This document shows, in pieces, positions 17,735-26,341 of a DNA stretch of 64,000 nt. The stretch is taken from the NCBI RefSeq assembly GCF_014842925.1, contig NZ_JACYXJ010000003.1, forward strand, positions 186,001 to 250,000. Reading direction: 5' to 3'. Origin of the DNA: Roseibium polysiphoniae. GTDB lineage: Bacteria; Pseudomonadota; Alphaproteobacteria; Rhizobiales; Stappiaceae. Both the position numbers and the translations under genes were made by a program. Below the pieces are notes generated by a model. The model was not told the DNA's origin. It searched no databases and saw nothing but the letters and a program-made list of their open reading frames with translations. The stretch's first letter is position 1. Each line of letters opens with the position of its first letter.

Positions 17735-18321
17735 TCGGCTCCAGATGTGTTGGACGTCAGGATTGGCTTCAACCGGTCACGACCGCCGAAGAGCGCCACG
17801 AGCGTGCGCAAAATCAGTTCTATGTTGACGGAAATGAGGAGCACGATGCAGACGAGCATGGAGGCCATCATCCAGCTGCGCGGCACGCGCAGCCACTCGG
17901 ACAAGTCGAGGCTGACCGGTACGAAGAGCGATGCAGTGGCAAAACGCCCACCAAATCCAGTGACCTCGCTCCAGCCGATCTTGACGGCGGTCAGGAGGAC
18001 GGCGAGGCAGATCGTCAAAAGGAAGAGGTTGAGCAGTGTTCCAAGAGTTCTGGGCAGCAGGTTGCACAGCATGTCGATCGCAACGAAACCGCCACGTCTG
18101 AAAGCGGTTGGTGCCATCAGGCCCGTCATCCAGAGCATGCAGAACCTGGCGGCCTCATCCGGCCAGGGCAAGGCGTTGTTGAAAACGTAGCGAAAGACGA
18201 CCTGAATCAGGATGGCTGCAACCATCGCGGCAACTGCGATTACACCAATGGCACGCCCGATTCCCAGGACTTTTTCATTGATCCACCCAAGTGGCGAAAT
18301 GATCGCCAAGACTATGCCCAT
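17731..18321 (-). CDS. TRAP transporter small permease (DctQ)
   Basis: The 196-residue protein has four membrane helices, with the DctQ signature QVVFRYVFNNALPWPDEAARF and a following MLWMTGLMAPTAFRRGGFVAI segment. The start at 18321 has GGGAGGG upstream; an earlier ATG would lose that fit. It lies 83 bases after the flavin reductase gene and overlaps dctM by 4 bases. Confidence 0.9.
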   Translation of the reverse strand: MGIVLAIISPLGWINEKVLGIGRAIGVIAVAAMVAAILIQVVFRYVFNNALPWPDEAARFCMLWMTGLMAPTAFRRGGFVAIDMLCNLLPRTLGTLLNLFLLTICLAVLLTAVKIGWSEVTGFGGRFATASLFVPVSLDLSEWLRVPRSWMMASMLVCIVLLISVNIELILRTLVALFGGRDRLKPILTSNTSGAE

Positions 18322-18404
18322 TGAGGGCCCTCCCACTTATTGGCCTGTCCTCCAACCGGCCTTTTATTTTAGATGCGCGCAAGCATTTTCTTACGCGCGT
18401 CCCG

Positions 18405-18935
18405 TTATTTGTCGTCTGCGGCCGGGTTCGCGGCGTGGCCAAGCTTGCCCGCGAAGAAAGTCAGGGCGTTGCCTTCGCGCATTTCGGCGCGAACGACCCG
18501 GCCGAGTACGATCAGATGGTCGCCACCTTCATAAGCTGCAACGCGGGCGCACTCGAAACGGGCGAGGCAATTCTCGATCAATGGAACGCCGCGTTCATTG
18601 ATGGAATGCTCCAGGTTCTCAAAGGCATGGGCGTTTTTGGCGAAGCCCTGGCAGAGTTCGCCTTGCTCATGGCTGAGCACGTGAATGGCATAGTGTTCGG
18701 CCGCTTCGAAATAGCCGAAGCGGCGCGATCCCTTGTCTGGTGCCCAAAGCACAAGCGGCGGGTCCAGAGAGACCGACGAGAAGCTGTTGGCGGTGATGCC
18801 GACCGGCCCATCCTGCGAGGCTGTGGTGACCACGGTGACGCCGGTGGCAAAGCGGCCGAAGGCATCCCGAAGCAGACGGGTGTTTTCGGTGTCCGGGGCG
18901 AAGCTGACGGGATGGCTGCTGTTCTGCATGTTCAT
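18405..18935 (-). CDS. smoA: Flavin reductase, SmoA-like
   Basis: The 176-residue protein belongs to the flavin reductase (RutF/HpaC) family: RDAFGRFATGVTVVTTASQ, then ITANSFSSVSLDPPLVLWAP, and the HVLSHEQGELCQGFA helix. Such enzymes use NADH to make reduced FMN for a partner monooxygenase. The start overlaps the aldo/keto reductase stop by one base (TGATG), so it is translationally coupled to the two enzyme genes before it. By position it supplies FMNH2 to the monooxygenase of this operon, as SmoA does for SmoC in Agrobacterium. The symbol is assigned by family and context. Confidence 0.8.
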   Translation of the reverse strand: MNMQNSSHPVSFAPDTENTRLLRDAFGRFATGVTVVTTASQDGPVGITANSFSSVSLDPPLVLWAPDKGSRRFGYFEAAEHYAIHVLSHEQGELCQGFAKNAHAFENLEHSINERGVPLIENCLARFECARVAAYEGGDHLIVLGRVVRAEMREGNALTFFAGKLGHAANPAADDK

Positions 18936-19825
18936 CAGGGCACCTCTGTTCCAAGGGCGGCTTCGTAAAGCCGATACCAGCTTTCACGGTCGAGTTTTAC
19001 CTTGAGAGCGTCGGAAATGCGTCCGATCCGGTCCAGGTTGTTGGTTCCCATGACGGGGATCAAACGGGCCGGGTGGGCGAGCAGGAAGGCAACGGCAACG
19101 GCAGACCGGTCGACGCCAAATTCTGCGGCCAGTTCATCCATGACCGCACCAAGCGCACCTTCGTCCTTGATCAGGGTGCCGCCACCAAGCGGTGACCATG
19201 CCATGAGCTTGGTGCCGAGTTTTTGATGGAAGGCCAGATCGCCATTGGTGAAAGGGGAAATCTCGCCGAGGCTGATCTCGATCTGGTTGGTGACCAGTGG
19301 CGTGTTCATGGCGGACTGAAGCAAATCCCAGTCCCACGGACGGAAGTTGGAAACGCCGACGCTGCCGATCTTGCCGCTCTTGACCAATGCGTCGAGCGTT
19401 GCGCCGGTCTCATTATGGTCCATCAAGGGATCTGGGCGGTGGATCAGCAGCAGATCGATGTGCTCGATCCCCATGTCCTTGAGCGACATCTCGACGGACT
19501 TCTCGATGTGCGCGCGCGAGGTGTCGTAATGCTTCACCTTTGCCGAGGCATAGCGCCCCATCGGCGCGACAATGTCGCATTTGGTGATGATTTCCATCTT
19601 GCCGCGCAGGGAAGGATTGGCCTTAAGGGCTGTACCCAGAATGGCTTCGGCCTGATAACCGCCGTAGATGTCTGCCTGATCGAAGCTGGTGATGCCCTGA
19701 TCGAGACAGCTTTGAATCTTGGCTTCAACATGCGCGGGAGAGGTGTCTGCATCGTCGCCGATGCGCCACATGCCATAGACAAGCCGGCTCAGTTCCAGCG
19801 CTGGTGAAAGGGGAATGCGGTCCAT
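18935..19825 (-). CDS. smoB: Aldo/keto reductase, SmoB-like (proposed 6-oxoglucose reductase)
   Basis: The 296-residue AKR-fold enzyme carries the expected catalytic tetrad: Asp49 and Tyr54 (FDQADIYGGY), Lys82 (IITKCD) and His129 (LLLIHRPDP). The C-terminal VMGTNNLDRIGR segment suits NADPH binding. In the sulfo-SMO pathway SmoB, also an aldo/keto reductase, reduces 6-oxoglucose (6-dehydroglucose) to glucose. The opening residues (VYGMWRIGDDADTSPAHV) look to me very like SmoB from memory, which needs an alignment. It is coupled by TAATG to the monooxygenase gene and by TGATG to the flavin reductase gene. Confidence 0.78.
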   Translation of the reverse strand: MDRIPLSPALELSRLVYGMWRIGDDADTSPAHVEAKIQSCLDQGITSFDQADIYGGYQAEAILGTALKANPSLRGKMEIITKCDIVAPMGRYASAKVKHYDTSRAHIEKSVEMSLKDMGIEHIDLLLIHRPDPLMDHNETGATLDALVKSGKIGSVGVSNFRPWDWDLLQSAMNTPLVTNQIEISLGEISPFTNGDLAFHQKLGTKLMAWSPLGGGTLIKDEGALGAVMDELAAEFGVDRSAVAVAFLLAHPARLIPVMGTNNLDRIGRISDALKVKLDRESWYRLYEAALGTEVP

Positions 19826-20979
19826 TAGCGGCGAACTCCGTTTCCGAGCGGTGTGGCCGGCGTTTGCGCGGGCACCCGTCCGTAGGCATGTGGCAGGGAG
19901 CAGGTCTTCATGTTCGGCAGCACGCGGGAGCCGAAATGTTCTGCTTCTTCAATGTGAGGGTAGCCGGAGAAGATGAAGGCCCGAATGCCCATCTTCTGGT
20001 AGGCTTCGATTTTCGACATGACCTGATCGGTCGATCCGACAAGGGCAGCACCGCAACCGGATCGGGCGCGGCCGACGCCTGTCCAAAGGTTCGGTTCGAT
20101 GTAGCCATACTCATCGGCGATTTCCCGGTTCTTGGCCTGGTGGCTGACGCCGAGAGAGCTGGAATCGAGCGCACGTTCGCGGATGGCCCGGCCATAGTCG
20201 TCGTCCAGCTTGGAGACGATATAGTCGGCGTATTCCTGCGCTTCTTTTTCCGTGTCACGCACGATCATGTGCACGCGCAGGCCATAGTCGAGGGTGCGGT
20301 CATAGCGCTCGGCAACCGCGTTGACCGCTTTCATGCGACCTTCCAGTTCCTCGACCTTCTCTGGCCACATCAGATAGACGTCACAGTGCTCGCCACAAAG
20401 TTCCAGAGCGGCTGGCGAGTAGCCGCCGAAATAGAGCAGCGGGCCGCCTGTCTGATAGGGACGTACCGGATCGGTTGTCAGGCCGGAGAACTGGTAGACA
20501 TCGCCCTGATGGTTGATTTCGTCCTGCGTCCAGGCCTGCTTGAGGATCTGTACGACCTCGCGTGAACGCTGATAGCGGTAGCTGCTCTCCGCCTTTTCTC
20601 CCGGAAAATCGGAGCTGATGATGTTGACCGTGAGCCGGCCCTTCAGCATGTGATCGAGTGTCGCGATGGTGCGCGCCAGCATGATCGGCTGCATCTCGCC
20701 GCAGCGTACGGCAGCGAGCATGTTGATGGTTTCCGTGATCGGCGCGCAACCGGCCACAAACGATAGTGTGTCTTGCCCGACCTGATAGGAGGACGGGCAC
20801 AGAATGTTGCGGAAACCCTGTTTTTCGGCCGTCTTCACGATGTCGGAGCAGTGTTCCCAGGAAGAACGCAAGTGACCTTCCGGGACACCCAGGAACTGGT
20901 AGTCGTCCGAGCAGAGCGCGGCGAACCAGGATACCTCGGCTGCGTCCAGATCTGCTGATGTGATCGGCACGACTGTCAT
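19825..20979 (-). CDS. smoC: Flavin-dependent (LLM class) monooxygenase, SmoC-like sulfoquinovose monooxygenase candidate
   Basis: The 384-residue protein is a bacterial-luciferase-like monooxygenase of the alkanesulfonate (SsuD) branch, using FMNH2 and oxygen to cleave a C-S bond. Visible features are NILCPSSYQVGQDTLSFV, LARTIATLDHMLKGRLTVNI, the SDFPGEKAESSYRYQRSREV loop and PLLYFGGYSPAALELC. In the sulfo-SMO pathway SmoC converts sulfoquinovose to 6-oxoglucose and sulfite. The cluster with SmoA-like and SmoB-like genes supports that substrate over a simple alkanesulfonate. The start at 20979 has GGGAGGA upstream. It is the first gene of the operon, facing a GntR regulator. Confidence 0.78.
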   Translation of the reverse strand: MTVVPITSADLDAAEVSWFAALCSDDYQFLGVPEGHLRSSWEHCSDIVKTAEKQGFRNILCPSSYQVGQDTLSFVAGCAPITETINMLAAVRCGEMQPIMLARTIATLDHMLKGRLTVNIISSDFPGEKAESSYRYQRSREVVQILKQAWTQDEINHQGDVYQFSGLTTDPVRPYQTGGPLLYFGGYSPAALELCGEHCDVYLMWPEKVEELEGRMKAVNAVAERYDRTLDYGLRVHMIVRDTEKEAQEYADYIVSKLDDDYGRAIRERALDSSSLGVSHQAKNREIADEYGYIEPNLWTGVGRARSGCGAALVGSTDQVMSKIEAYQKMGIRAFIFSGYPHIEEAEHFGSRVLPNMKTCSLPHAYGRVPAQTPATPLGNGVRR

Positions 20980-21031
20980 GCGTGAATTCCTCCCAAAAGG
21001 ACTGTTGCTTTTTTTCTTGCGTAGCAGGAGC

Positions 21032-21058
21032 ATTGATGTAAATCAATAGTGTATCAAT
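21032..21058. promoter_or_regulatory. Candidate GntR operator between monooxygenase operon and gntR
   Basis: ATTGATGTAAATCAAT at 21032-21047 is a perfect 6+6 inverted repeat with a 4-base centre, and a further ATCAAT copy follows at 21053-21058. It lies in the 106-base divergent gap, 53 bases from the monooxygenase start. Palindromes of this size are typical of GntR/UTRA regulators, so this is the likely site for the neighbouring regulator. Binding is inferred. Confidence 0.55.
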
Positions 21059-21085
21059 TTCGAAAGCGACAGGTCGACGCAACCC

Positions 21086-21796
21086 ATGGCGGGGGCTCCC
21101 CACAATCCCAATGCATTGCCGATCTATATCCAGATCAGCGAGCTTCTGATCCGCGACATCGCGGCAGGGCGGCTGATTGACGGTGAGCGTTTGCCGCCAG
21201 AACGGGATCTCGCGGCAGAACTGGGGACGTCTGTCGGCACCTTGCGCAAGGCACTGGCGGAGCTCACAAAAAAAGGTCTGCTTGAGCGGATTCAGGGTTC
21301 CGGAAACTACATTCGGCAGAAGGCGCAAACCGAAAGCGTCTACGGGATGTTCCGGCTGGAACTGCCCGAAGGCGGCGGACTTCCGCGCGCCGACGTTCTG
21401 GATGTGGCCTACCTCGAGAAGTCTGACGACTTGCCGGCATTCGGGACGTCACCATTTGCATCGCGGGTGCGTCGCCTGCGCTACTTGAATGACACGATTA
21501 TTGCGGTGGAAGAGATCTGGCTCGATGGCTCTGCGGGTGAAATCCGCGCCGAGCAAATGTCCGATTCACTCTACCATTACTACCAAAAACAACTGGGTTT
21601 CTGGATTGCGCATGCGGAGGACAGGGTCGCCATCGGCAAAGTCCCTGACTGGGCTCCTGCTGCTTTCGAAAAGCCGGCTGGGACCATCACCGGCTTTATC
21701 GAGCGCTATAGCTGGGCAGAAGCGGCCGAGCCCATCGAGTTTTCCAGAACCTGGTTCGACACGGACAAGGCGCTCTACGTGCAGCGCCTGAAATGA
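21086..21796 (+). CDS. GntR-family (UTRA/HutC subfamily) transcriptional regulator
   Basis: The 236-residue protein has a GntR winged helix at about residues 10-75 (LIDGERLPPERDLAAELGTS, then VGTLRKALAELTKKGLLERI) and a UTRA effector domain after residue 85. UTRA domains bind small sugars or organic acids. It is divergent from the monooxygenase operon and 10 bases ahead of the Gfo/Idh/MocA-fold gene, so it probably represses both until the sulfosugar or a derivative is present. Confidence 0.88.
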   Translation: MAGAPHNPNALPIYIQISELLIRDIAAGRLIDGERLPPERDLAAELGTSVGTLRKALAELTKKGLLERIQGSGNYIRQKAQTESVYGMFRLELPEGGGLPRADVLDVAYLEKSDDLPAFGTSPFASRVRRLRYLNDTIIAVEEIWLDGSAGEIRAEQMSDSLYHYYQKQLGFWIAHAEDRVAIGKVPDWAPAAFEKPAGTITGFIERYSWAEAAEPIEFSRTWFDTDKALYVQRLK

Positions 21797-21806
21797 GGAG
21801 TTGAGT

Positions 21807-22928
21807 ATGTCCGGCACGATAAACTATGGCGTTATTGGCTGTGGGATGATGGGGCAGGAGCACCTGAGGAACATCGCACTGCTGGCGGATACGCGCGTTG
21901 CGGCGATCTTTGAGCCTGATGCTGAAATGGCCAAGCGCGCGACCGAGTTCGCGCCCGATGCGGTTCTCGCGCCCTCCGTCGAGGCGCTGCTTGAGGTTGA
22001 ACAGCTGGACTGTCTTCTGATCGCCAGCCCGAACCATTGCCATGTGGCGCAGATGGAAGCGATCCGGGCGCAGCGCCCGCTGCCGCTCCTGGTCGAAAAA
22101 CCGCTCTTCACCGACTCAGCCGACCTGGCGCAGATCGAGGCTTTCAAGGCGACCTATCCTGCCCCCGTCTGGGTGGCTATGGAGTATCGCTACATGCCGC
22201 CGGTCGCAGCTTTGTTGCAGCAGGCTGACGATGCAACAGGCGGCATTCGCATGCTGACGATCCGCGAGCACCGTTTTCCGTTCCTGGAAAAGGTCGGCAA
22301 CTGGAACCGTTTCAACCGCTATACCGGCGGTACTTTCGTCGAAAAATGCTGCCATTTCTTCGACCTGATGCGGTTTGCACTGAAGTCGGAACCTGTGCGG
22401 ATCATGGCATCGGCGGCCCAGTCCGTGAACCATCTGGGCGAGGCCTACGGCGGCGAAACGCCCGATATTCTCGACAATGGCTATGTGATCGTTGATTTCG
22501 AGAACGGCAGCCGGGCGATGCTGGAACTTTGCATGTTTGCAGAAGGATCTCGGTATCAGGAAGAGATTTCTGCCGTTGGCCCGACGGGCAAGATTGAGGC
22601 CCTGGTTCCAGGACCAGGTCGCTTCTGGCCGGAAAACCTCGGCGAACCTCCTGTGCCTCAGGTCATCGTCAGCCCTCGCGATCCAAAGGGGCCGCGCAGT
22701 CTGGAAATCCCGGTCGATCCGGCCCTTCTGGATGCGGGCGATCACAACGGCTCGACTTTCTACCAACACGAGGGCTTCCTGAGAGTGGTGCGCGGGGAGC
22801 AAGCCAGACCGGATGTGTCTCTCGATGACGGTCGCATGGCTGTGCTGATGGGCATCGCCGCCCAGGAATCTGCCCGTACAGGACAAGCGGTTATGCTTGC
22901 AAACAGCCCCAAGCAGTCAGCAGCCTGA
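21807..22928 (+). CDS. Gfo/Idh/MocA-fold protein, candidate NAD-dependent sulfoquinovosidase (GH188-like)
   Basis: The 373-residue product has an N-terminal Rossmann fold (GVIGCGMMGQEH from residue 8) with the EKP motif at 97-99, and a C-terminal domain with GGTFVEKCCHFFDLMR (His183). By fold it would be called an oxidoreductase. In this setting another role is likely: family GH188 enzymes use NAD as a catalytic cofactor to release sulfoquinovose from its glycosides, and are reported in sulfosugar clusters that lack the classical GH31 enzyme, including in Roseobacter-clade bacteria. No GH31 gene is here. The start at 21807 has a GAGGAG site 8 bases away; an upstream TTG at 21801 is less likely. 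A sugar dehydrogenase is the alternative. Confidence 0.65.
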   Translation: MSGTINYGVIGCGMMGQEHLRNIALLADTRVAAIFEPDAEMAKRATEFAPDAVLAPSVEALLEVEQLDCLLIASPNHCHVAQMEAIRAQRPLPLLVEKPLFTDSADLAQIEAFKATYPAPVWVAMEYRYMPPVAALLQQADDATGGIRMLTIREHRFPFLEKVGNWNRFNRYTGGTFVEKCCHFFDLMRFALKSEPVRIMASAAQSVNHLGEAYGGETPDILDNGYVIVDFENGSRAMLELCMFAEGSRYQEEISAVGPTGKIEALVPGPGRFWPENLGEPPVPQVIVSPRDPKGPRSLEIPVDPALLDAGDHNGSTFYQHEGFLRVVRGEQARPDVSLDDGRMAVLMGIAAQESARTGQAVMLANSPKQSAA

Positions 22929-22971
22929 TATCTGATGGCGCTCGGGCGCTGAGACTTCTTCATCCGACTCC

Positions 22972-23001
22972 AGACAGGCCGCCGATTTCGGCGGTCTGTC
23001 T
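22972..23001 (+). terminator. Possible terminator after the gntR unit
   Basis: AGACAGGCCGCCG at 22972-22984 pairs with CGGCGGTCTGTCT at 22989-23001, with one G-T pair and a tiny loop. There is no T-tract directly after it, only scattered T, so termination may be partial. It separates the gntR unit from copA. Confidence 0.45.
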
Positions 23002-23033
23002 CTGATGTTCTGACACCTGCGGTTTTTTGCGCC

Positions 23034-23064
23034 TTGACCTTCCAGTAGATGGAAGCCCTATCTG
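23034..23064 (+). promoter_or_regulatory. MerR/CueR-type copper-responsive promoter of copA
   Basis: TTGACC at 23034-23039 and TATCTG at 23059-23064 are separated by exactly 19 nt, the overlong spacer that marks MerR-family activation. Inside the spacer lies the dyad CTTCC-N7-GGAAG (23039-23055), very like known CueR operators (ACCTTCC...GGAAGG). The cueR-like gene is two genes on, so it likely activates this promoter when copper binds. copA starts 25 bases after the -10 element. Confidence 0.82.
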
Positions 23065-23088
23065 TTTCCTGGAACGTGCTCACAGGAA

Positions 23089-25476
23089 ATGGCCCAGGAA
23101 ATGAAACGCGAAGACAACAGCGCCGAAACTGCATCCGATGCCGCATGTTGCGGTGGTCATGAGGGCCAGGCGCCCGGTTCAGGTGCGGTGGCCATTGATC
23201 CTGTTTGCGGCATGACGGTGAAACTGGGTGCGGGAAAGCCAAGCCTTGCCTACAAGGGCAAGGACTATCATTTCTGCAGTCAGAAATGTCACGACCGCTT
23301 CGACGCGGATCCCTATTTCTTCCTTTCTGGCAACAACAGGCGAAAGCCGCAGAAAGCGTCGGCCAACGCTCCGTTTACCTGTCCCATGGATCCGGAGATT
23401 GTTCAGGAAGGGCCGGGAACCTGTCCGATCTGCGGCATGGCGCTGGAGCCCATGAGCGGCGCGTCCGACGAGCCGAACCATGAGCTGATCGACTTTACGC
23501 GGCGCTTGTGGGTCAGTGCTCTGGCAGCGGTGCCGCTGCTTCTCCTGACCATGGGGCCGATGGTGGGGCTCCCGACCCGCGACCTCCTGGGTGAAACCAC
23601 GTCGGTCATCATCGAGTTCTTGCTGGCGACACCGGTTGTTCTTTGGGCCGCTGCTCCGTTTTTCCAGCGGGGCTGGACGTCGCTGAAGACTCGGAACTTC
23701 AATATGTGGACGCTGATCATGCTCGGCGTCGGCGCAGGCTATCTCTACAGTACCGTTGCAACGTTTTTCCCCGGTCTGTTTCCGGACACCATTCGAAGCG
23801 ATAGCGGCCATGTGCCGGTCTATTTCGAGGCGTCGGTGGTGATCGTTGCGCTGATATTCGTTGGTCAGGTGCTAGAGCTCAGGGCGCGTGAGAAGACGGG
23901 CGATGCGATCCGGGCTTTGATGGATCTTGCGCCCAAAACGGCGCGCCGGATTACGCCCGAAGGCGATGAATATGACGCGCCGCTTGAGAACATTCTTTCA
24001 GGCGACAAATTGCGTGTGCGCCCCGGAGAAAGCGTGCCGGTCGACGGTGAGGTGCTGGACGGGCGCTCATCGGTGGACGAGAGCCTGATCACCGGGGAGC
24101 CTGTACCCGTTGAGAAAGAGACCGGCGACACGGTCACGGGCGGCACGATCAACAAGAACGGTACGCTCATCATCAAGGCGGTCAAGGTCGGTGACGAGAC
24201 GGTTCTGGCGCAGATTGTTGATATGGTTGCGGCCGCGCAGCGTTCTCGAGCTCCGATTCAAGGCCTGGCGGACCGGGTTGCGTCCTACTTCGTGCCGGCG
24301 GTGGTGGCCATTGCCGCGATTGCCTTTGCCCTGTGGTGGGCGGTCGGGCCCGAGCCAGCGTTTACCCATGCCGTTGTTGCCGCCGTCTCCGTGCTGGTCA
24401 TCGCTTGTCCTTGTGCTCTTGGCCTTGCGACGCCCATGTCGATCATGACCGCGACCGGTCGCGGCGCGCAGGCCGGTGTCTTGATCAAGGAAGCGGCGGC
24501 GCTCGAACGTATGGCCAAGGTCGATACGCTCGTCGTCGACAAGACCGGAACCTTGACGGAGGGGCGGCCAGTTTTGAGCGATGTGGTCTCTCTCGGTGAT
24601 GCGAATGAGACGGATCTGCTGACCATTGCGGCCAGTCTGGAGGCGGGGTCGGAACATCCGCTCGCTGAGGCAATTGTTGGCGGTGCCGAGGAACGCGGGA
24701 TCAAGGCGGCGGCGATCGAGGATTTCGAGGCGATCACGGGCAAGGGTGTCATCGGTCGGCTGAAGGATGAGCCTGTCGCGCTGGGCAACGCCGCGTTGAT
24801 GGCGGACCTTGGTGTCGATACTTCTGGCGCGGGAGACGCGCCGACCGAACTTTCCGATGCAGGCAAGACTGTCATGTTCCTGGCTCAGGCCGGGTCGCTC
24901 ATTGGTTTTGTCGCTGTTGCCGACCGCATCAAGCCAAATGCTGCCGAAGCCATTCGGGCTTTGAAAGCTGAAGGCTTTCATGTGGTCATGGCCACCGGAG
25001 ACACGGAACGCACCGCAAAAGCGGTGGCTGCCGAGATCGGTATCGATGAGGTGCGCGCAGGCGTTCTGCCTGAAGGCAAGCAGACGCTGGTCGACGAGCT
25101 TCACGCCGCAGGGCGTTCTGTGGCCATGGCTGGTGACGGGGTCAATGACGCACCGGCCCTCGCAGCAGCGGACGTTGGAATTGCGATGGGGACGGGCGCC
25201 GATGTGGCCGTGGAAAGCGCTGGTATCACCCTGCTTCACGGAGATCTGGACTGCATCTTCAAGGCGCGGCGCCTGGCGAAAGCAACGCTTGCGAACATCC
25301 GGCAGAATCTCTTCTTTGCCTTCATTTACAATTCACTTGGTGTTCCCATCGCAGCGGGTGTCCTGTTTCCGCTCACGGGCATGCTCTTGTCGCCGATGTT
25401 TGCTGCGGCGGCCATGAGCCTGTCATCGGTCTCGGTCATTGCCAATGCCCTGCGCATGCGCAGACTGAAGCTGTGA
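23089..25476 (+). CDS. copA: Copper-exporting P1B-type ATPase with YHS and heavy-metal-binding N-terminal domains
   Basis: The 795-residue inner-membrane pump exports Cu(I). Its order is: a Cys/His-rich tail (CCGGH near residue 20), a YHS domain (residues 36-74, DPVCGMTV and [10 protein letters not shown]), a heavy-metal-binding domain (97-121, FTCPMDPEI and [12 protein letters not shown]), then the ATPase. The membrane copper motif is Cys440-Pro-Cys442, the phosphorylated residue is Asp484 (DKTGTLTEG), and the HP motif is SEHPLAEAI. There is no classical GMxCxxC domain. Two in-frame ATG codons (23089 and 23101) are close together and the ribosome site is weak. It leads a copper cluster driven by a CueR-type promoter. 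Confidence 0.93.
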   Translation: MAQEMKREDNSAETASDAACCGGHEGQAPGSGAVAIDPVCGMTVKLGAGKPSLAYKGKDYHFCSQKCHDRFDADPYFFLSGNNRRKPQKASANAPFTCPMDPEIVQEGPGTCPICGMALEPMSGASDEPNHELIDFTRRLWVSALAAVPLLLLTMGPMVGLPTRDLLGETTSVIIEFLLATPVVLWAAAPFFQRGWTSLKTRNFNMWTLIMLGVGAGYLYSTVATFFPGLFPDTIRSDSGHVPVYFEASVVIVALIFVGQVLELRAREKTGDAIRALMDLAPKTARRITPEGDEYDAPLENILSGDKLRVRPGESVPVDGEVLDGRSSVDESLITGEPVPVEKETGDTVTGGTINKNGTLIIKAVKVGDETVLAQIVDMVAAAQRSRAPIQGLADRVASYFVPAVVAIAAIAFALWWAVGPEPAFTHAVVAAVSVLVIACPCALGLATPMSIMTATGRGAQAGVLIKEAAALERMAKVDTLVVDKTGTLTEGRPVLSDVVSLGDANETDLLTIAASLEAGSEHPLAEAIVGGAEERGIKAAAIEDFEAITGKGVIGRLKDEPVALGNAALMADLGVDTSGAGDAPTELSDAGKTVMFLAQAGSLIGFVAVADRIKPNAAEAIRALKAEGFHVVMATGDTERTAKAVAAEIGIDEVRAGVLPEGKQTLVDELHAAGRSVAMAGDGVNDAPALAAADVGIAMGTGADVAVESAGITLLHGDLDCIFKARRLAKATLANIRQNLFFAFIYNSLGVPIAAGVLFPLTGMLLSPMFAAAAMSLSSVSVIANALRMRRLKL

Positions 25477-25486
25477 GAAGAACGCC

Positions 25487-25882
25487 ATGAACATCAGCGC
25501 TGCTGCCCAGCTTGCCAGCCTTCCGCCCAAGACAATTCGCTACTATGAGGATATCGACCTGGTGCGCCCAGGCCGGTTGGACAACGGCTACCGGGATTAT
25601 TCCGAGAGCGATGTCCATCGCCTGCGTTTTCTGCAGCGGTCGCGAAGCCTGGGCTTTACGATTGAGGAATGCAGGCTCTTGCTGTCGCTCTATGACGATG
25701 ACCACCGGGCAAGCGCTGACGTCAAGGCGATTGCGAATGCCAAGATCCTGGAAGTCGACCGGAAAATTGCGGAGCTGCAAGGTCTAAAGACGACCTTGAG
25801 TGCGCTTGCACGCGATTGCCACGGGGATGATCGACCCGAATGTCCGATCATGGATGATCTTGCGGGGCATCATGAACAATAG
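25487..25882 (+). CDS. cueR: MerR-family copper-responsive regulator (CueR-like)
   Basis: The 131-residue protein has a MerR helix-turn-helix (KTIRYYEDIDLVRPGR, with RDYSESDVHRLRFL) and a dimerisation helix. Cys111 and Cys119 in CHGDDRPECPI match the two copper ligands and spacing of CueR (Cys112 and Cys120 in E. coli). The start is 10 bases after the copA stop. Loop and cysteine spacing fit Cu(I) or Ag(I) sensing rather than zinc or mercury. Confidence 0.92.
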   Translation: MNISAAAQLASLPPKTIRYYEDIDLVRPGRLDNGYRDYSESDVHRLRFLQRSRSLGFTIEECRLLLSLYDDDHRASADVKAIANAKILEVDRKIAELQGLKTTLSALARDCHGDDRPECPIMDDLAGHHEQ

Positions 25883-26291
25883 GATCCCGATCGCCATCGC
25901 CGGTCTTATGCTTGCCACCGGCTTGGTCTGGCGGTTTCTGGCAGCGCAGCCGGAGGACGAGCCGGATTTTGGAACGCCACTGGTTGAGGTGCAGGTTCCG
26001 CAGCTCTTAGGCGAGGCTATGGAAGGCAAGGCCCTTTTCAACGACAACTGCGCTACCTGTCATGGCGCCAATGCCGCTGGCCGCGAAGGCGTGGCGCCGC
26101 CGCTTGTTCACCGCATTTATGAGCCTGGCCACCATGGCGACGAAGCATTTGTCCTTGCCGCCCTGAGAGGCGTTCGTGCGCATCATTGGCCTTTTGGCAA
26201 CATGCCGCCGGTCGAAGGAATAACGCAGGAAGAGGTGGTCAAGATCACCGCCTATGTACGCGCGCTCCAGAAGGCAAACGGAATTTTCTGA
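25872..26291 (+). CDS. Membrane-anchored or secreted class I cytochrome c
   Basis: The 139-residue protein overlaps the cueR-like stop by 11 bases. A hydrophobic N-terminus (residues 5-24) is a signal anchor or signal peptide. The haem motif is CATCH at residues 60-64 and the likely axial methionine is in WPFGNMPPV. The C-terminal EEVVKITAYVRALQ helix is typical of small cytochromes c. It may carry electrons to or from the multicopper oxidase of the same cluster. I chose the ATG at 25872 because the frame upstream lies in cueR. Confidence 0.85.
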   Translation: MNNRIPIAIAGLMLATGLVWRFLAAQPEDEPDFGTPLVEVQVPQLLGEAMEGKALFNDNCATCHGANAAGREGVAPPLVHRIYEPGHHGDEAFVLAALRGVRAHHWPFGNMPPVEGITQEEVVKITAYVRALQKANGIF

Positions 26292-26341
26292 GAGCATCAA
26301 CAGGCGGCTGGTCATCGCATGATTGTCCGGGAGGAGAGAAA

